Shown here piece by piece: positions 15,310 to 23,914 of a stretch of DNA of 25,224 nt. The DNA comes from Acidimicrobiaceae bacterium (GTDB lineage Bacteria; Actinomycetota; Acidimicrobiia; Acidimicrobiales; MedAcidi-G1): NCBI GenBank assembly GCA_002713545.1, contig PATJ01000001.1:1-25224 (forward strand), written 5' to 3'. Under the pieces are notes generated by a model. It made no database searches and was not told the DNA's origin. It worked only from the letters and a program-made list of their open reading frames with translations. The first letter of the stretch is position 1, and every line of letters begins with the position of its first letter. Position numbers and translations under genes: made by a program.

Positions 15310-15888
15310 TTAATCAAGTGAAACTTCTTCACCAGTCCATCTTTTACCCAAGTCATGATCTACATCTAGCTGGTCTAGTATTCTGGCGACAACAAAGTCG
15401 ACTAATTCTTCTATCGTTGTCGGTGCGTGGTAGAATCCGGGATTCGCCGGGAGTATGACTACCCCCCACGAAGACATCTTCGCCATCGCCTCAAGATGAG
15501 GGGTGGACATTGGCGTCTCGCGAGGTACCAGGATTAGTTTCCTGCGTTCTTTTATTGCAACAAGAGCACTTCTGGTAGCCAAGTTATCTGAGATTCCTGC
15601 GGCTATCTTGCCTATTGTGGTCCCACTTGCTGGACATACGACACAAGCATCATACTTGGCCGAACCAGAAGCTGGCCTTGCAGCCAGGTTAGCGTTGTGG
15701 TGCAAGGTCACCCCATTCAGTTCCGAAATCTCATCAGGCTCCATTCCACATTCTAAATCTAGATTGATCGCACCCGCCCCAGTCACTATCAAATCGACAT
15801 CCCATCCGGAGTCGCTTAACTGCTCGACGAGTCTAACGCCATATCTGGCTCCTGACGCCCCGGTAATCGCCACCACTGCCTTCGGCAT
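15310..15888 (-). CDS. ubiX: UbiX-family flavin prenyltransferase
   Basis: UbiX joins a dimethylallyl group to FMN to make the prenylated flavin used by UbiD-type decarboxylases. The 192-residue protein starts MPKAVVAITGASGARYGVRL, with the conserved glycine-rich FMN/phosphate loop. It continues with CPASGTTIGKIAAGISDNLA, the segment LVPRETPMSTPHLEAM, and PANPGFYHAPTTIEELVDF near the C-terminus, all typical. No ubiD-like gene is in the window, so the partner must lie elsewhere. It lies 37 nt downstream of the aminotransferase gene and may share its transcript. Confidence 0.94.
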   Translation of the reverse strand: MPKAVVAITGASGARYGVRLVEQLSDSGWDVDLIVTGAGAINLDLECGMEPDEISELNGVTLHHNANLAARPASGSAKYDACVVCPASGTTIGKIAAGISDNLATRSALVAIKERRKLILVPRETPMSTPHLEAMAKMSSWGVVILPANPGFYHAPTTIEELVDFVVARILDQLDVDHDLGKRWTGEEVSLD

Positions 15889-15925
15889 GTATGGTGGGCT
15901 ACACCCAATAGACTTGAATGGTTGC

Positions 15926-17119
15926 CTAATCGCCTAGGATCTCCTTGAGGGCCTTTCCGAGGTATACATATTCGTCTTCATGATTGTAAAGTTGGGCAGA
16001 AATTCTGATGTATTTGGTACCATGATGAACCCAGGGCATTACCGGGACCTGAATCCTGTAATCATCGTATAGTAAATTGTGAATGGGGTCACCTTCCATT
16101 CCAGGGGTGGTAATTTCGCCCTCCCATGGGAACTCTACAGCGGCAAGTGCTGAAATCATGGATTCGGGCGTCGGGGGAGTTGTCCCCAAGGCCTCACAGA
16201 TTATTCTCCTCGCCTTTATCGCCAGTGACCTGTTTTTCTCCATTATTGCCGGCCAGCCACCTTCAACGAGCCCCTCCATATAATTCAGTGCAAATGGAAT
16301 GCAAAGCCAAGGCGTCGGATCTTGTGTTCCCGGCCAATCGAATTCGAATCTGAACTTCTCTTGGGCAGTGCCATCGCTAGAATGGCCATGACCGATATTT
16401 AGGGGCTTAATCAAATTCTTCCTGTCTTCCCTGATGTGTAGGAATGCTGAACCTTTTGGTGTGCAAATCCATTTGTGACAGTTCCCTGTGATGTAAGCAG
16501 GCTGTAGTTCGGAGATATCTATATTGACGATTCCCGGGCCATGTGCCGCATCCAGCAGAACATCGACACCCATTCCTTGGATTTTCTTGACCAGTTTCTC
16601 AAATGGCATCCTGAGGCCTGTTGGACTGGTAACGGTGTCTATCATTGCAAGAACTGTTTTCTCGGTCACTGCATCAAGTAGTGGGCTAATGACTTCCTCT
16701 TCATTACTAACTCTGAATGGGATATCGACCACTACTGCTTCGGCCCCGGACCTAGAGGTGACGTAGTCGATAGCGTTCCAACATGCTTGATATGCGTGAT
16801 TTGGAACAATTATTTCATCTCCTTTTTTCAGGTCAAGAGACCTCAAGATCGTATTGACCCCTGCAGTGGCATTGGTCACAAAGACCATCCCATCGGGATC
16901 AGCATTCATGAATTCAGAAATCGCGATAATAGATTTCCACCACATTTCGCGACTTTCTCTCTCGACGAAAAGTACTGGGTCCCTCTCCATTAATTTCCTA
17001 ATTCTATCCTGCTCCTCCAATACGGCGACTGGTGCGGCCCCGAAGGAACCATGATTCAGAAATACGGTCTCATCATCAAGTCCCCAGTGCTCTGACAATT
17101 CGCCCTTCCTTGGAATCAT
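15926..17119 (-). CDS. Class V aminotransferase (isopenicillin N epimerase-like, PLP-dependent)
   Basis: This fold type I PLP enzyme has 397 residues. Near the N-terminus FLNHGSFGAAPVAVLEEQ is typical of the CefD/NifS-like class V group. NATAGVNTILRSL binds the PLP phosphate region, DAAHGPGIVNIDI holds the Asp and His that contact the ring, and NCHKWICTPKGSAFL holds the Schiff-base Lys. The C-terminus has VPVMPWVHHGTKYIRISAQLYN. Members are epimerases, aminotransferases or desulfurases; the substrate here is unknown and no catalytic Cys loop like NifS is seen. The ATG at 17119 overlaps the lipB stop by 4 nt (ATGA), so it is coupled to the lipoate operon. An earlier start at 17140 would overlap lipB further. 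Confidence 0.9.
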   Translation of the reverse strand: MIPRKGELSEHWGLDDETVFLNHGSFGAAPVAVLEEQDRIRKLMERDPVLFVERESREMWWKSIIAISEFMNADPDGMVFVTNATAGVNTILRSLDLKKGDEIIVPNHAYQACWNAIDYVTSRSGAEAVVVDIPFRVSNEEEVISPLLDAVTEKTVLAMIDTVTSPTGLRMPFEKLVKKIQGMGVDVLLDAAHGPGIVNIDISELQPAYITGNCHKWICTPKGSAFLHIREDRKNLIKPLNIGHGHSSDGTAQEKFRFEFDWPGTQDPTPWLCIPFALNYMEGLVEGGWPAIMEKNRSLAIKARRIICEALGTTPPTPESMISALAAVEFPWEGEITTPGMEGDPIHNLLYDDYRIQVPVMPWVHHGTKYIRISAQLYNHEDEYVYLGKALKEILGD

Positions 17120-17790
17120 GCCAAAACTTCCGGAGTCCAATTTTCAGGGCTCATCGGGGCCCTCTTCAGAATTTCCTCGCAGGTTTCGAGTAATGCTTCC
17201 TCGAAACGACGAACGTCCAGGGGATTCCCAAATTTATCTTGCGAGTACCCAAGCTGGTGCAAACTTGTGTGGGTCCCTCTAATCATCCCACAGCCCTCCA
17301 GGTCCTCGACCCTAGAGCCAGGGGTATCGACATTTATCGACATCCCGTGGCGACTTACCCAGTGCAAGAATGAAAGCCCTATCGAACAGACCTTATGGCC
17401 GTCTACCCAAGCCCCCTGCATGGACTCGTCTTTGTAAGACTCCACCCCGCATTTTTTCATAGCAGCGATGGCCCAATCCTCTAGTATTCCGATGATCTTC
17501 CTGACACTCTGATCTTCCACTTCCCATTTGATGATGGGATAGACCACCAACTGCCCGGGGCCATGCCAAGTAATCCCCCCGCCTCTATCTGTGTCCATAG
17601 TGGGGTATCCGTCAATCTCTACACCATCCCTCCTGGCCTTCGGCCCAATCGTGACGACTTCTGGATGCTCTACAATGATGAGGGTATCTGGAATATTTCC
17701 TTCAATCCTGTCCCTCTGAAGGTCCTTCATGGCCTCAGACACAACTGAGTGTTCAGCCATTCCGGCCCTGAGGACTCTGATCGCCCTCAT
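17116..17790 (-). CDS. lipB: Lipoyl(octanoyl) transferase LipB
   Basis: LipB moves an octanoyl group from octanoyl-ACP to the lipoyl lysine of E2 proteins, the first step of lipoate assembly. With the ATG at 17790 it has 224 residues. RGGGITWHGPGQ (69-80) is the family signature. GHKVCSIG holds the catalytic Lys133 and EGCGMIRG the acyl-carrying Cys167, at nearly the same positions as in E. coli LipB (K135, C169). All catalytic residues are present. A start at 17826 would overlap lpdA by 26 nt; the ATG used leaves a 10-nt gap and has GAGGTATGGAG upstream. It lies between E3 and the aminotransferase in the operon. Confidence 0.95.
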   Translation of the reverse strand: MRAIRVLRAGMAEHSVVSEAMKDLQRDRIEGNIPDTLIIVEHPEVVTIGPKARRDGVEIDGYPTMDTDRGGGITWHGPGQLVVYPIIKWEVEDQSVRKIIGILEDWAIAAMKKCGVESYKDESMQGAWVDGHKVCSIGLSFLHWVSRHGMSINVDTPGSRVEDLEGCGMIRGTHTSLHQLGYSQDKFGNPLDVRRFEEALLETCEEILKRAPMSPENWTPEVLA

Positions 17791-17800
17791 TCTCCATACC

Positions 17801-19237
17801 TCATGCTGAGTGGATGGCATGCCCAAGGGTCTTCAGGACGCCCTCGTGGAATGCCTCGGTCATTGTCGGGTGAGCGTGAACTGTTTCAGCAATATCCTCC
17901 AAAAGTGCGCCCATTTCCAAGGCCAAGATGAATTCACCATGGAGCTCTGCCACATGACTTCCAACTGCTTGGATTCCTAATATCACATGATCAGACTCCC
18001 TGGCCACTACTCTGACAAAGCCACCGGTCTTCTCTGCCTCCAGAGTCAGTGCTCTCCCATTCGCTGCTAGTGGGAATTTTCCGATAATGACAGCCTCTCC
18101 CCTTTCTTCTGCTTCATCTGGCAGAAGTCCAACGGAGACCACTTCTGGCTCGGTGAAAACAATTGCTGGAATTGATACCTTGTCAAATTCCCTATCAAGC
18201 CCCGAAATTATTTCTGCTACCATTTCCCCCTGGGCACTGGCTTTGTGGGCCAACATTGGTTCTCCTGAAACGTCTCCTATTGCATATACGCCAGGGACAT
18301 TTGTCCTGCACTGCCTGTCTATCCTGATGAATCGCCCAGTTGCATCCATCCTCACTCCTGTTTTCTCTAATCCCCAGTCTCTGGTATTCGGACTTCTCCC
18401 AACAGTAACCAATACCTTGTCTACTTTCAGAGTATGCTCCTCTCCCCCTTTCTCGAATTTCAACTCGACCTTCTTCGAGGCCCCCTTGCCCTTCACCTCT
18501 GCCCCTCTGGCGAGGGAGTTAGTGTGTACGATTACTCCGTGTTTCTTTAGCCATATTTCAAGTGGCCTACGCAATTCCTTATCGAATATGCCAAGTATGC
18601 TGTCCATGCCCTCAACGACAGTGACTTCAGATCCCAGTTTGGCGAGTGCACAACCCAGCTCAAGGCCGATGTACCCACCTCCAACAATCGCCACCTTTTT
18701 TGGTAGATTTTTAAGATCTAGAGCACCAGTAGATGAGAGAATAAATTCTTCATCACATGGCATAAATGGCAAGTCGATATGACTCGATCCAGTGGCTAAT
18801 ATGACATTTTCTGCCTCGATTTCGATAGTTCCGTCTGAAGTTTCAACCAGGCACCTATTGGAAGATGTGAAATTCGCCCAACCCTTGACCAGCTCTACGC
18901 CAGCCGCTTTCAAGAGTCCCTCGACACCCTTGTTTAACCGTTCAACAATGCCATCTTTCCATGAAACTAGGGCCGACATGTCCAGACTCGGCTCTCCCGA
19001 AACTGAGATTCCCATATGTCCTCCCTCCGACGCGTGCCGGCTGAGGGACTCGAAACGCTCTGCCGCGTGAATCATTGCCTTGCTGGGGATGCAGCCTCTG
19101 ATTAGACAGGTCCCTCCCGCCTTATCTCCCTCGACAACTATCGTGTCCAGGCCTAACTGCCCCGACCTAATTCCAGCAACGTATCCTCCCGGCCCAGCAC
19201 CGACAACGAGAACCTGACACTTCCTTAGTTCGCCCAT
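17801..19237 (-). CDS. lpdA: Dihydrolipoyl dehydrogenase (E3)
   Basis: E3 reoxidises the dihydrolipoyl groups of E2 and passes electrons to NAD+ through FAD. The 478-residue flavoprotein has the FAD dinucleotide motif VVGAGPGG (11-18), the redox disulfide GGTCLIRGCIPSK (C44, C49), the NAD-binding VGGGYIGLELGCALAKLG, the second FAD motif VPGVYAIGDVSG and the C-terminal HAHPTMTEAF with the active-site His456 and Glu461. The length is standard. It lies 9 nt downstream of E2 and 10 nt upstream of lipB, consistent with being the E3 of this complex. Confidence 0.97.
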   Translation of the reverse strand: MGELRKCQVLVVGAGPGGYVAGIRSGQLGLDTIVVEGDKAGGTCLIRGCIPSKAMIHAAERFESLSRHASEGGHMGISVSGEPSLDMSALVSWKDGIVERLNKGVEGLLKAAGVELVKGWANFTSSNRCLVETSDGTIEIEAENVILATGSSHIDLPFMPCDEEFILSSTGALDLKNLPKKVAIVGGGYIGLELGCALAKLGSEVTVVEGMDSILGIFDKELRRPLEIWLKKHGVIVHTNSLARGAEVKGKGASKKVELKFEKGGEEHTLKVDKVLVTVGRSPNTRDWGLEKTGVRMDATGRFIRIDRQCRTNVPGVYAIGDVSGEPMLAHKASAQGEMVAEIISGLDREFDKVSIPAIVFTEPEVVSVGLLPDEAEERGEAVIIGKFPLAANGRALTLEAEKTGGFVRVVARESDHVILGIQAVGSHVAELHGEFILALEMGALLEDIAETVHAHPTMTEAFHEGVLKTLGHAIHSA

Positions 19238-19246
19238 CTCGAATCC

Positions 19247-20548
19247 TCACATGAAGATCAAAGCAGGATGCTCGAGCATCCTCTTTAGGTGTTGAATAAG
19301 ACTGGCACCATCGGCCCCATCAACAACTCTGTGATCGAATGAACTGGACAGATTCATGATTCTGCGAACGACGATTTGACCATTCCTGACAACAGGCATG
19401 TCCCGTGCCTTGTGGACGCCAAGTATCGACATCTCAGGGTGGTTGATTATTGGAGTGGCCCCCAATCCCCCTTCTCTACCAAGGCTAGTAATCGTGAATG
19501 TTGAACCAGTTAGGTCATCCAAACTCGCCGTACCATCTCTGGCAGCTCCTGAAACTCTGATTAGCTCACTAGCTGAATCCCAGATGTCGAGAGACTCGAC
19601 ATGCTTGACAACTGGGACATAGAGCCCACGTTCAGTCTGAGTGGCAATTCCAAGATTGACCGCCGAATGCCTATGCACCACTCCTGAATCATCGTAGAAG
19701 TGGCCATTGCATTCAGGATGTTCTGGCATAATCTTGGAGAGTGCAAGCATAATGAAAGGAAGATAGGTTAGTTTTGGTTGTTCTGGAGACCTGCTAGAGT
19801 TCAGCATTTGACGCAATTCTTCAAGCTCTGTAACATCAACCTCCTCGAAGTAGGAAAAATGGGGTATGGAGAAAGCACTCTTCACCATCTGCTCGGAGAT
19901 CTTCCTCCTCAGGCCTACGACCTTTACCTCTGTAATCTCCGTCCTCTTTGTTGAATAAGCAGTCGGAGCAGCTCCCATTACCGACCCCCCTCCCGCGAGG
20001 AATGCATCGAGGTCAGCATGCCGAATTCTTCCAGCAGGGCCACTCCCACTGAGGCCCGATAAATCGACTCCAGATTCCCTGGCCCTTCTGCGTACTGCGG
20101 GACTAGCCAGAATCGATCCTGACTTCTTTCCAGCGATAGCAGGGGCTTTGATCTCGGGAGGCGGAGGGGATATTTTGGGAGGGGAGGCCTTTGCTGCCTT
20201 CTCTTCTATGGGTTGCGATTCCGTGACTGGCGCAGACTCTTCCTCCACTGGTTCCTCCACTGGCGCAGACTCTTCCTCCACTGCCTCTTCCGAGCCCCCC
20301 GAAGATCCTTCCAACTCGAACTCTACCAAAGTAGTGCCAACTGCGATCATATCCCCTACATCTCCGCTCAGGGAAGAAACTACTCCATCAGTGGGAGAGG
20401 GTATGGTAACCGTTGCTTTGTCGGTCATTACATCCACAAGCGGGTCATCTTCGGAGACTTTGTCACCTACAGAAACATGCCATGTCACGACCTCGCCCTC
20501 AACTACTCCCTCTCCAATATCTGGAAGCTTGAATTCGTACGTTCCCAT
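19247..20548 (-). CDS. bkdB: Dihydrolipoamide acyltransferase E2 of a 2-oxoacid dehydrogenase complex
   Basis: E2 forms the core of the complex and moves the acyl group from E1 through its lipoyl arm to CoA. The 433-residue protein has one lipoyl domain (1-80) with the modified Lys44 in DVMTDKATV, an acidic Pro/Ala linker (81-140), a peripheral subunit-binding domain (about 147-184, ASPAVRRRARESGVDLSGLS) and the catalytic domain with FDHRVVDGADG (His406, Asp410) near the end. The start is the ATG at 20548, 2 nt after the E1 beta stop; an earlier in-frame start lies inside E1 beta. The linker contains a short tandem repeat. Lysine 44 is the probable target of lipB and lipA in the same operon. 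Confidence 0.95.
   Translation of the reverse strand: MGTYEFKLPDIGEGVVEGEVVTWHVSVGDKVSEDDPLVDVMTDKATVTIPSPTDGVVSSLSGDVGDMIAVGTTLVEFELEGSSGGSEEAVEEESAPVEEPVEEESAPVTESQPIEEKAAKASPPKISPPPPEIKAPAIAGKKSGSILASPAVRRRARESGVDLSGLSGSGPAGRIRHADLDAFLAGGGSVMGAAPTAYSTKRTEITEVKVVGLRRKISEQMVKSAFSIPHFSYFEEVDVTELEELRQMLNSSRSPEQPKLTYLPFIMLALSKIMPEHPECNGHFYDDSGVVHRHSAVNLGIATQTERGLYVPVVKHVESLDIWDSASELIRVSGAARDGTASLDDLTGSTFTITSLGREGGLGATPIINHPEMSILGVHKARDMPVVRNGQIVVRRIMNLSSSFDHRVVDGADGASLIQHLKRMLEHPALIFM
20226..20283. repeat. Short tandem repeat in the E2 linker
   Basis: A 25-bp unit (20226-20250) recurs perfectly 33 bp on (20259-20283). In the protein this gives two copies of EEESAPV in the acidic linker after the lipoyl domain. 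The period of 11 codons keeps the frame, so copy number could change without harming the protein. It is linker drift rather than a functional site. Confidence 0.7.
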
Positions 20549-20550
20549 GC

Positions 20551-21561
20551 TTAATTCTCCTGTGTCTTGGCTATCGCCGCGGCTATCCTGTCCGGTCCGG
20601 GCATGTAATCCCATTCAGTAGTATGGGGAAAAGGTGTGTCCCAACCAGTAACTCTTTCGATGGGAGACTCAAGGCTCCAGAAACACCTTTCTTGTATCGA
20701 AGCAACCATTTCCGCCCCAAAACCACTGGTTTTTGGAGCTTCGTGGACAATCACACATCGACCAGTTTTGGATATTGACTCCTCAATTGCCTCTTTGTCC
20801 CAGGGGACTAGTGTTTGAAGGTCGATCAAGTCACAGGAAATGCCACTATCCTTTATGGCCTGTTCACAAACATGCACCATGGCACCCCATGCAATTACCG
20901 TACAATCATTCCCTTCGAGGGCCAGCCGAGCTTGACCAAGTGGAATTGAGTAGTGGGATTCAGGAACCTCTGCCTCGGGGTGACCTCCCCATGTCGGGAC
21001 ATTGTGCGGGTCCCCGTAGAATGGCCCCCTGTAGCATCTTTTTGGCTCAAAGAAAATTACAGGATCATTATCTTCAATCGCACTGATTAGAAGTCCTTTG
21101 GCGTTGTATGGCGTAGAGCAGTAGACCACCTTGAGCCCCGGGGTGTGAGTGAACTGGGCTTCGGGAGACTGCGAGTGGTGATGACCTCCCCTGATTCCCC
21201 CTCCAGCTGGAGTTCTGATTGTGACGGGGCACCAAAACTCCCCTCCTGACCTGTGTCTAACCTTTGCCATCTCATTTACGATTTGGTCATAGGCTGGGAA
21301 AATATAGTCTGCAAATTGAATCTCCACGACTGGTCGTAGCCCGTTAATCCCCATCCCAAAGGCAGTAGCAGCAATGCCTCCCTCCGAGAGGGGCGAGTCG
21401 AAGACACGGTGCTTTCCGAACTTTTCTTGAAGTCCATCAGAAGTCCTGAACACCCCTCCGAAGTAGCCCACATCCTCTCCAAAAATTATCACATCCTCGT
21501 CATTCGAAAGCATGGTGTCCAGTGCACTATTGACCGATTCCACCATATTCATGTTGGGCAT
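20551..21561 (-). CDS. bkdA2: 2-oxoacid dehydrogenase E1 component, beta subunit (branched-chain type)
   Basis: The beta subunit of the thiamine diphosphate-dependent E1 (alpha2beta2) has 336 residues. It has GEDVGYFGGVFRTSDGLQ and FDSPLSEGGIAATAFGMG, then EIQFADYIFPAYDQIVNEMA, GGGIRGGHHHSQSPEAQF, DPVIFFEPKRCYRGPF and a late ESPIERVTGWDTPFPH. The FGGVF and FFEPKRCYRGP patterns match bacterial branched-chain 2-oxoacid dehydrogenases (BkdA2) better than pyruvate dehydrogenases, as far as I can recall. Its start overlaps the E1 alpha stop by one base (TAATG), so the subunits are made together. Substrate specificity is inferred, not shown. Confidence 0.94.
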   Translation of the reverse strand: MPNMNMVESVNSALDTMLSNDEDVIIFGEDVGYFGGVFRTSDGLQEKFGKHRVFDSPLSEGGIAATAFGMGINGLRPVVEIQFADYIFPAYDQIVNEMAKVRHRSGGEFWCPVTIRTPAGGGIRGGHHHSQSPEAQFTHTPGLKVVYCSTPYNAKGLLISAIEDNDPVIFFEPKRCYRGPFYGDPHNVPTWGGHPEAEVPESHYSIPLGQARLALEGNDCTVIAWGAMVHVCEQAIKDSGISCDLIDLQTLVPWDKEAIEESISKTGRCVIVHEAPKTSGFGAEMVASIQERCFWSLESPIERVTGWDTPFPHTTEWDYMPGPDRIAAAIAKTQEN

Positions 21562-22802
21562 TATTCATCCCTCCACTTTTTCATTTCTTCCCATTGTTCC
21601 ATAAGGTGCCAGGGCGGAGTCTCGTAAACCTCGGTAAAAATTGCATCCGATGAGGGGTATGGGCCATTCGCCAAGTCTCCGAACTTTACCGCCTCTTTGT
21701 AAGCGCCCATGACCTCGGAGTCTAGCTTTTCAGATAATTCATCGTGATCCTTCTCAGTCCACTCACCGATACTGATCAGGTGATCCTTCAGCCTGTCGAT
21801 TGGGTCTCCTCCGGGCCAGTATTCGTTTTCATCATGGGGCCTATATCTGGAAGGATCATCACTGCTGCTGTGCGCTCCCGCGCGATATGTTAGAACTTCT
21901 ATGTGGGTTGGACCTAATCCCATAGATGCCCTCTCCCTAGCCCACCTAGTAACCGAAAATAGCGCTAGGAAATCATTCCCATCCACTCTGATACTCGGTA
22001 TCCCGTAAGGTATGCCTCTGATAGCAAAATTCTGCAAGCCACTGGCGAAGTTGCTGTGAGTTGATATTGCCCATTGATTGTTCACAACATTTAGTATGAC
22101 TGGGGCCTTGAAGATTGCTGCAAAGTTCAGTGCGTAGTGATAGTCGCCCTCTGCACTGGCACCATCGCCGATCCAGGTTATGGTAACCTCGTCGAGATCC
22201 TTGTATCTGGAGGCCAGAGCAACTCCTACAGCCTGACTGAATTGCGTTCCAACAGGGCTTGAGACAGATATGAATCTGCCCTCTTTGTACGTGTAGTGGA
22301 CCGGCATCTGCCGCCCCTTTACGTTGTCCTCCTCATTTCCAATACAATGACAAATCATGCTAACCATATCGCGACCTCTAACAAATTGAGCTCCGGGTTG
22401 CCTGTATGTCGGAAACAACCAGTCTTGAGTTTCTAGAGCCATTGTTTGGGCAATTGCTACTGCCTCCTCGCCAAAAGACCTCATGTAGAATGAAAGCTTA
22501 CCAGTGCGCTGCATTTTCATCATCCTATCGTCAAAAATTCGAAGCCTTAGCATGTACTCAAGCCCCATCTTCAGATCCTCGGGGGAAAGATTAGGATTCC
22601 ACTTTCCTGAGGCACTATTGTCGTCCCCTAGAACCCTTACTAGTCCGGTTGCATGCTCTGATGATTCCTCGGCAGAGCAATCCATTTCCAACATCCCAAG
22701 ATCCTCGGGTTTCCAGGGCCAATCGGTAAATTCTGATTCATCACCAGGCCTGTGGGGGGCATCCGGGATGTGCAGGGGGATATCAGAACTATCTCCGGCC
22801 AT
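21561..22802 (-). CDS. bkdA1: 2-oxoacid dehydrogenase E1 component, alpha subunit (branched-chain type)
   Basis: The alpha subunit of E1 binds thiamine diphosphate with the beta subunit and decarboxylates 2-oxoacids. It has 413 residues. The cofactor motif spans WIGDGASAEGDYHYALNF to VILNVVNNQ (GDG to NN). A SFYMRSFGEEA stretch precedes FPTYRQPG, and a YRAGAHSSSDDPSRYRP loop resembles the phosphorylation-loop region of branched-chain E1 alpha. The N-terminal extension (LHIPDAPHRPGDESEF) and the end (YETPPWHLMEQ) resemble Pseudomonas-type BkdA1, which suggests a branched-chain substrate and bacterial origin. It lies 23 nt after lipA. An annotator might also call it pyruvate dehydrogenase E1 alpha. 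Confidence 0.94.
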   Translation of the reverse strand: MAGDSSDIPLHIPDAPHRPGDESEFTDWPWKPEDLGMLEMDCSAEESSEHATGLVRVLGDDNSASGKWNPNLSPEDLKMGLEYMLRLRIFDDRMMKMQRTGKLSFYMRSFGEEAVAIAQTMALETQDWLFPTYRQPGAQFVRGRDMVSMICHCIGNEEDNVKGRQMPVHYTYKEGRFISVSSPVGTQFSQAVGVALASRYKDLDEVTITWIGDGASAEGDYHYALNFAAIFKAPVILNVVNNQWAISTHSNFASGLQNFAIRGIPYGIPSIRVDGNDFLALFSVTRWARERASMGLGPTHIEVLTYRAGAHSSSDDPSRYRPHDENEYWPGGDPIDRLKDHLISIGEWTEKDHDELSEKLDSEVMGAYKEAVKFGDLANGPYPSSDAIFTEVYETPPWHLMEQWEEMKKWRDE

Positions 22803-22825
22803 GATTCACCACTATCTCTTCATGC

Positions 22826-23884
22826 TCATATTGTTTGGGTTTGGCTAATCTGGCCGACCTTAAGGAAGCTCACAGCCGAGCCAGTCGACTCTCTGGTTAC
22901 TACAGGCTCTCCACCTTTGGCCTCTTCCCATAGCAGTCCGGCTCTGTAGCTAGACCTTACCAGGGGCCCACTGGCGACAGCGCTGAATCCAATTTCCCTT
23001 GCTTCCCTGTCCCATTTCGCGAATGCAGATGGCTCTGGGAATCTATCCACCTGGAGGTGCCTGTCACCCGGCTGGAGGTACTGCCCCAAAGTAATCATGT
23101 CAACTCCTGCTGAACGGAGCCTCATCATCGCTTCGGATACCTCCTCGTCTGTTTCCCCCAATCCCACCATAATACTACTCTTTGTCAGCATGTCAGGCCT
23201 GATTCTCTTTGCCTCCACTAGAATTGAGATCGAACGTTCGAATGATGCCCTCGGGTCCCTCACCACCGAGTCGAGCCTAGGCACGCATTCGACGTTATGG
23301 GCAAACACCTTCAGAGGGAGTCCCTCAAGTAGTGTAGAAAGAGACTCCATGTCTCCGTCTAAATCTGAACAAAGTAACTCAAGGCCAACATCGGGTGATT
23401 TTTCATGAATTGCTGCGATGCATTCTCTGTAATGTCTAGCGCCTCCATCAGGTAGATCGTCCCTGTTGACAACCGTGATTACTGCATGACTCAAACCCAT
23501 TCTACTAACCGCTTCCGCCAATGATTCTGGCTCTGAAGGATCTAGGGGAGGTGGATTCTTAGCAGTATCAATCGCACAGAACCTACAACCACGAGTACAG
23601 ACATCGCCTGCAATCATGAATGTCGCAGTTCCCCTTCCCCAACAGTCGTGAACGTTAGGGCACCGAGCCTCTTCGCAAACTGTATTCAAGCCATTCTCAA
23701 CAACTCTAGTTTTTGTCTCGTTGTACCTTACTTGAGACTCGCCTACTGGAAGTGAGGTTTTGAACCACTTGGGAAGCCTCTTCCTTTCCCTGGACCTTCT
23801 TGATTTAGCACTCTCCGAAGGAGTTACGGCGCATCCATTGCCACTGCCCGGGGCATCCTTAGCGAGGGGCAGGCGAGTGACCAT
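22826..23884 (-). CDS. lipA: Lipoyl synthase
   Basis: LipA is a radical SAM enzyme that inserts two sulfurs into the octanoyl group on E2 to make lipoyl. The 352-residue protein has the auxiliary cluster cysteines C70, C75, C81 (CEEARCPNVHDC) and the radical SAM cysteines C96, C100, C103 (CTRGCRFC), with the family RSSY segment near the C-terminus. VVNRDDLPDGGARHY and LTKSSIMVGLGETDEEV are typical. The N-terminal 35 residues are Ser/Arg-rich and not conserved. It is the first gene of the minus-strand run; E1 alpha follows after 23 nt. An AT-rich element about 27 nt before the ATG could be its promoter. Confidence 0.97.
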   Translation of the reverse strand: MVTRLPLAKDAPGSGNGCAVTPSESAKSRRSRERKRLPKWFKTSLPVGESQVRYNETKTRVVENGLNTVCEEARCPNVHDCWGRGTATFMIAGDVCTRGCRFCAIDTAKNPPPLDPSEPESLAEAVSRMGLSHAVITVVNRDDLPDGGARHYRECIAAIHEKSPDVGLELLCSDLDGDMESLSTLLEGLPLKVFAHNVECVPRLDSVVRDPRASFERSISILVEAKRIRPDMLTKSSIMVGLGETDEEVSEAMMRLRSAGVDMITLGQYLQPGDRHLQVDRFPEPSAFAKWDREAREIGFSAVASGPLVRSSYRAGLLWEEAKGGEPVVTRESTGSAVSFLKVGQISQTQTI

Positions 23885-23907
23885 CGGTTCTCTCGGATGG
23901 AGGTACG

Positions 23908-23914
23908 AAATTAA
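23908..23914 (-). promoter_or_regulatory. TATA-like element upstream of lipA (candidate promoter)
   Basis: On the minus strand TTAATTT is centred about 27 nt before the lipA ATG. That is the TATA-to-start distance of archaeal promoters, so a leaderless lipA mRNA is possible. The element is AT-rich in a GC-balanced gap of 101 bp shared with the divergent SDR gene. No BRE is certain. Confidence 0.3.

Noticed and set aside
18087..18782. A 231-residue plus-strand ORF inside lpdA
   Set aside because: It is antisense to an intact, well-conserved lpdA and is Ser/Pro/Thr-rich low-complexity sequence typical of an antisense shadow.
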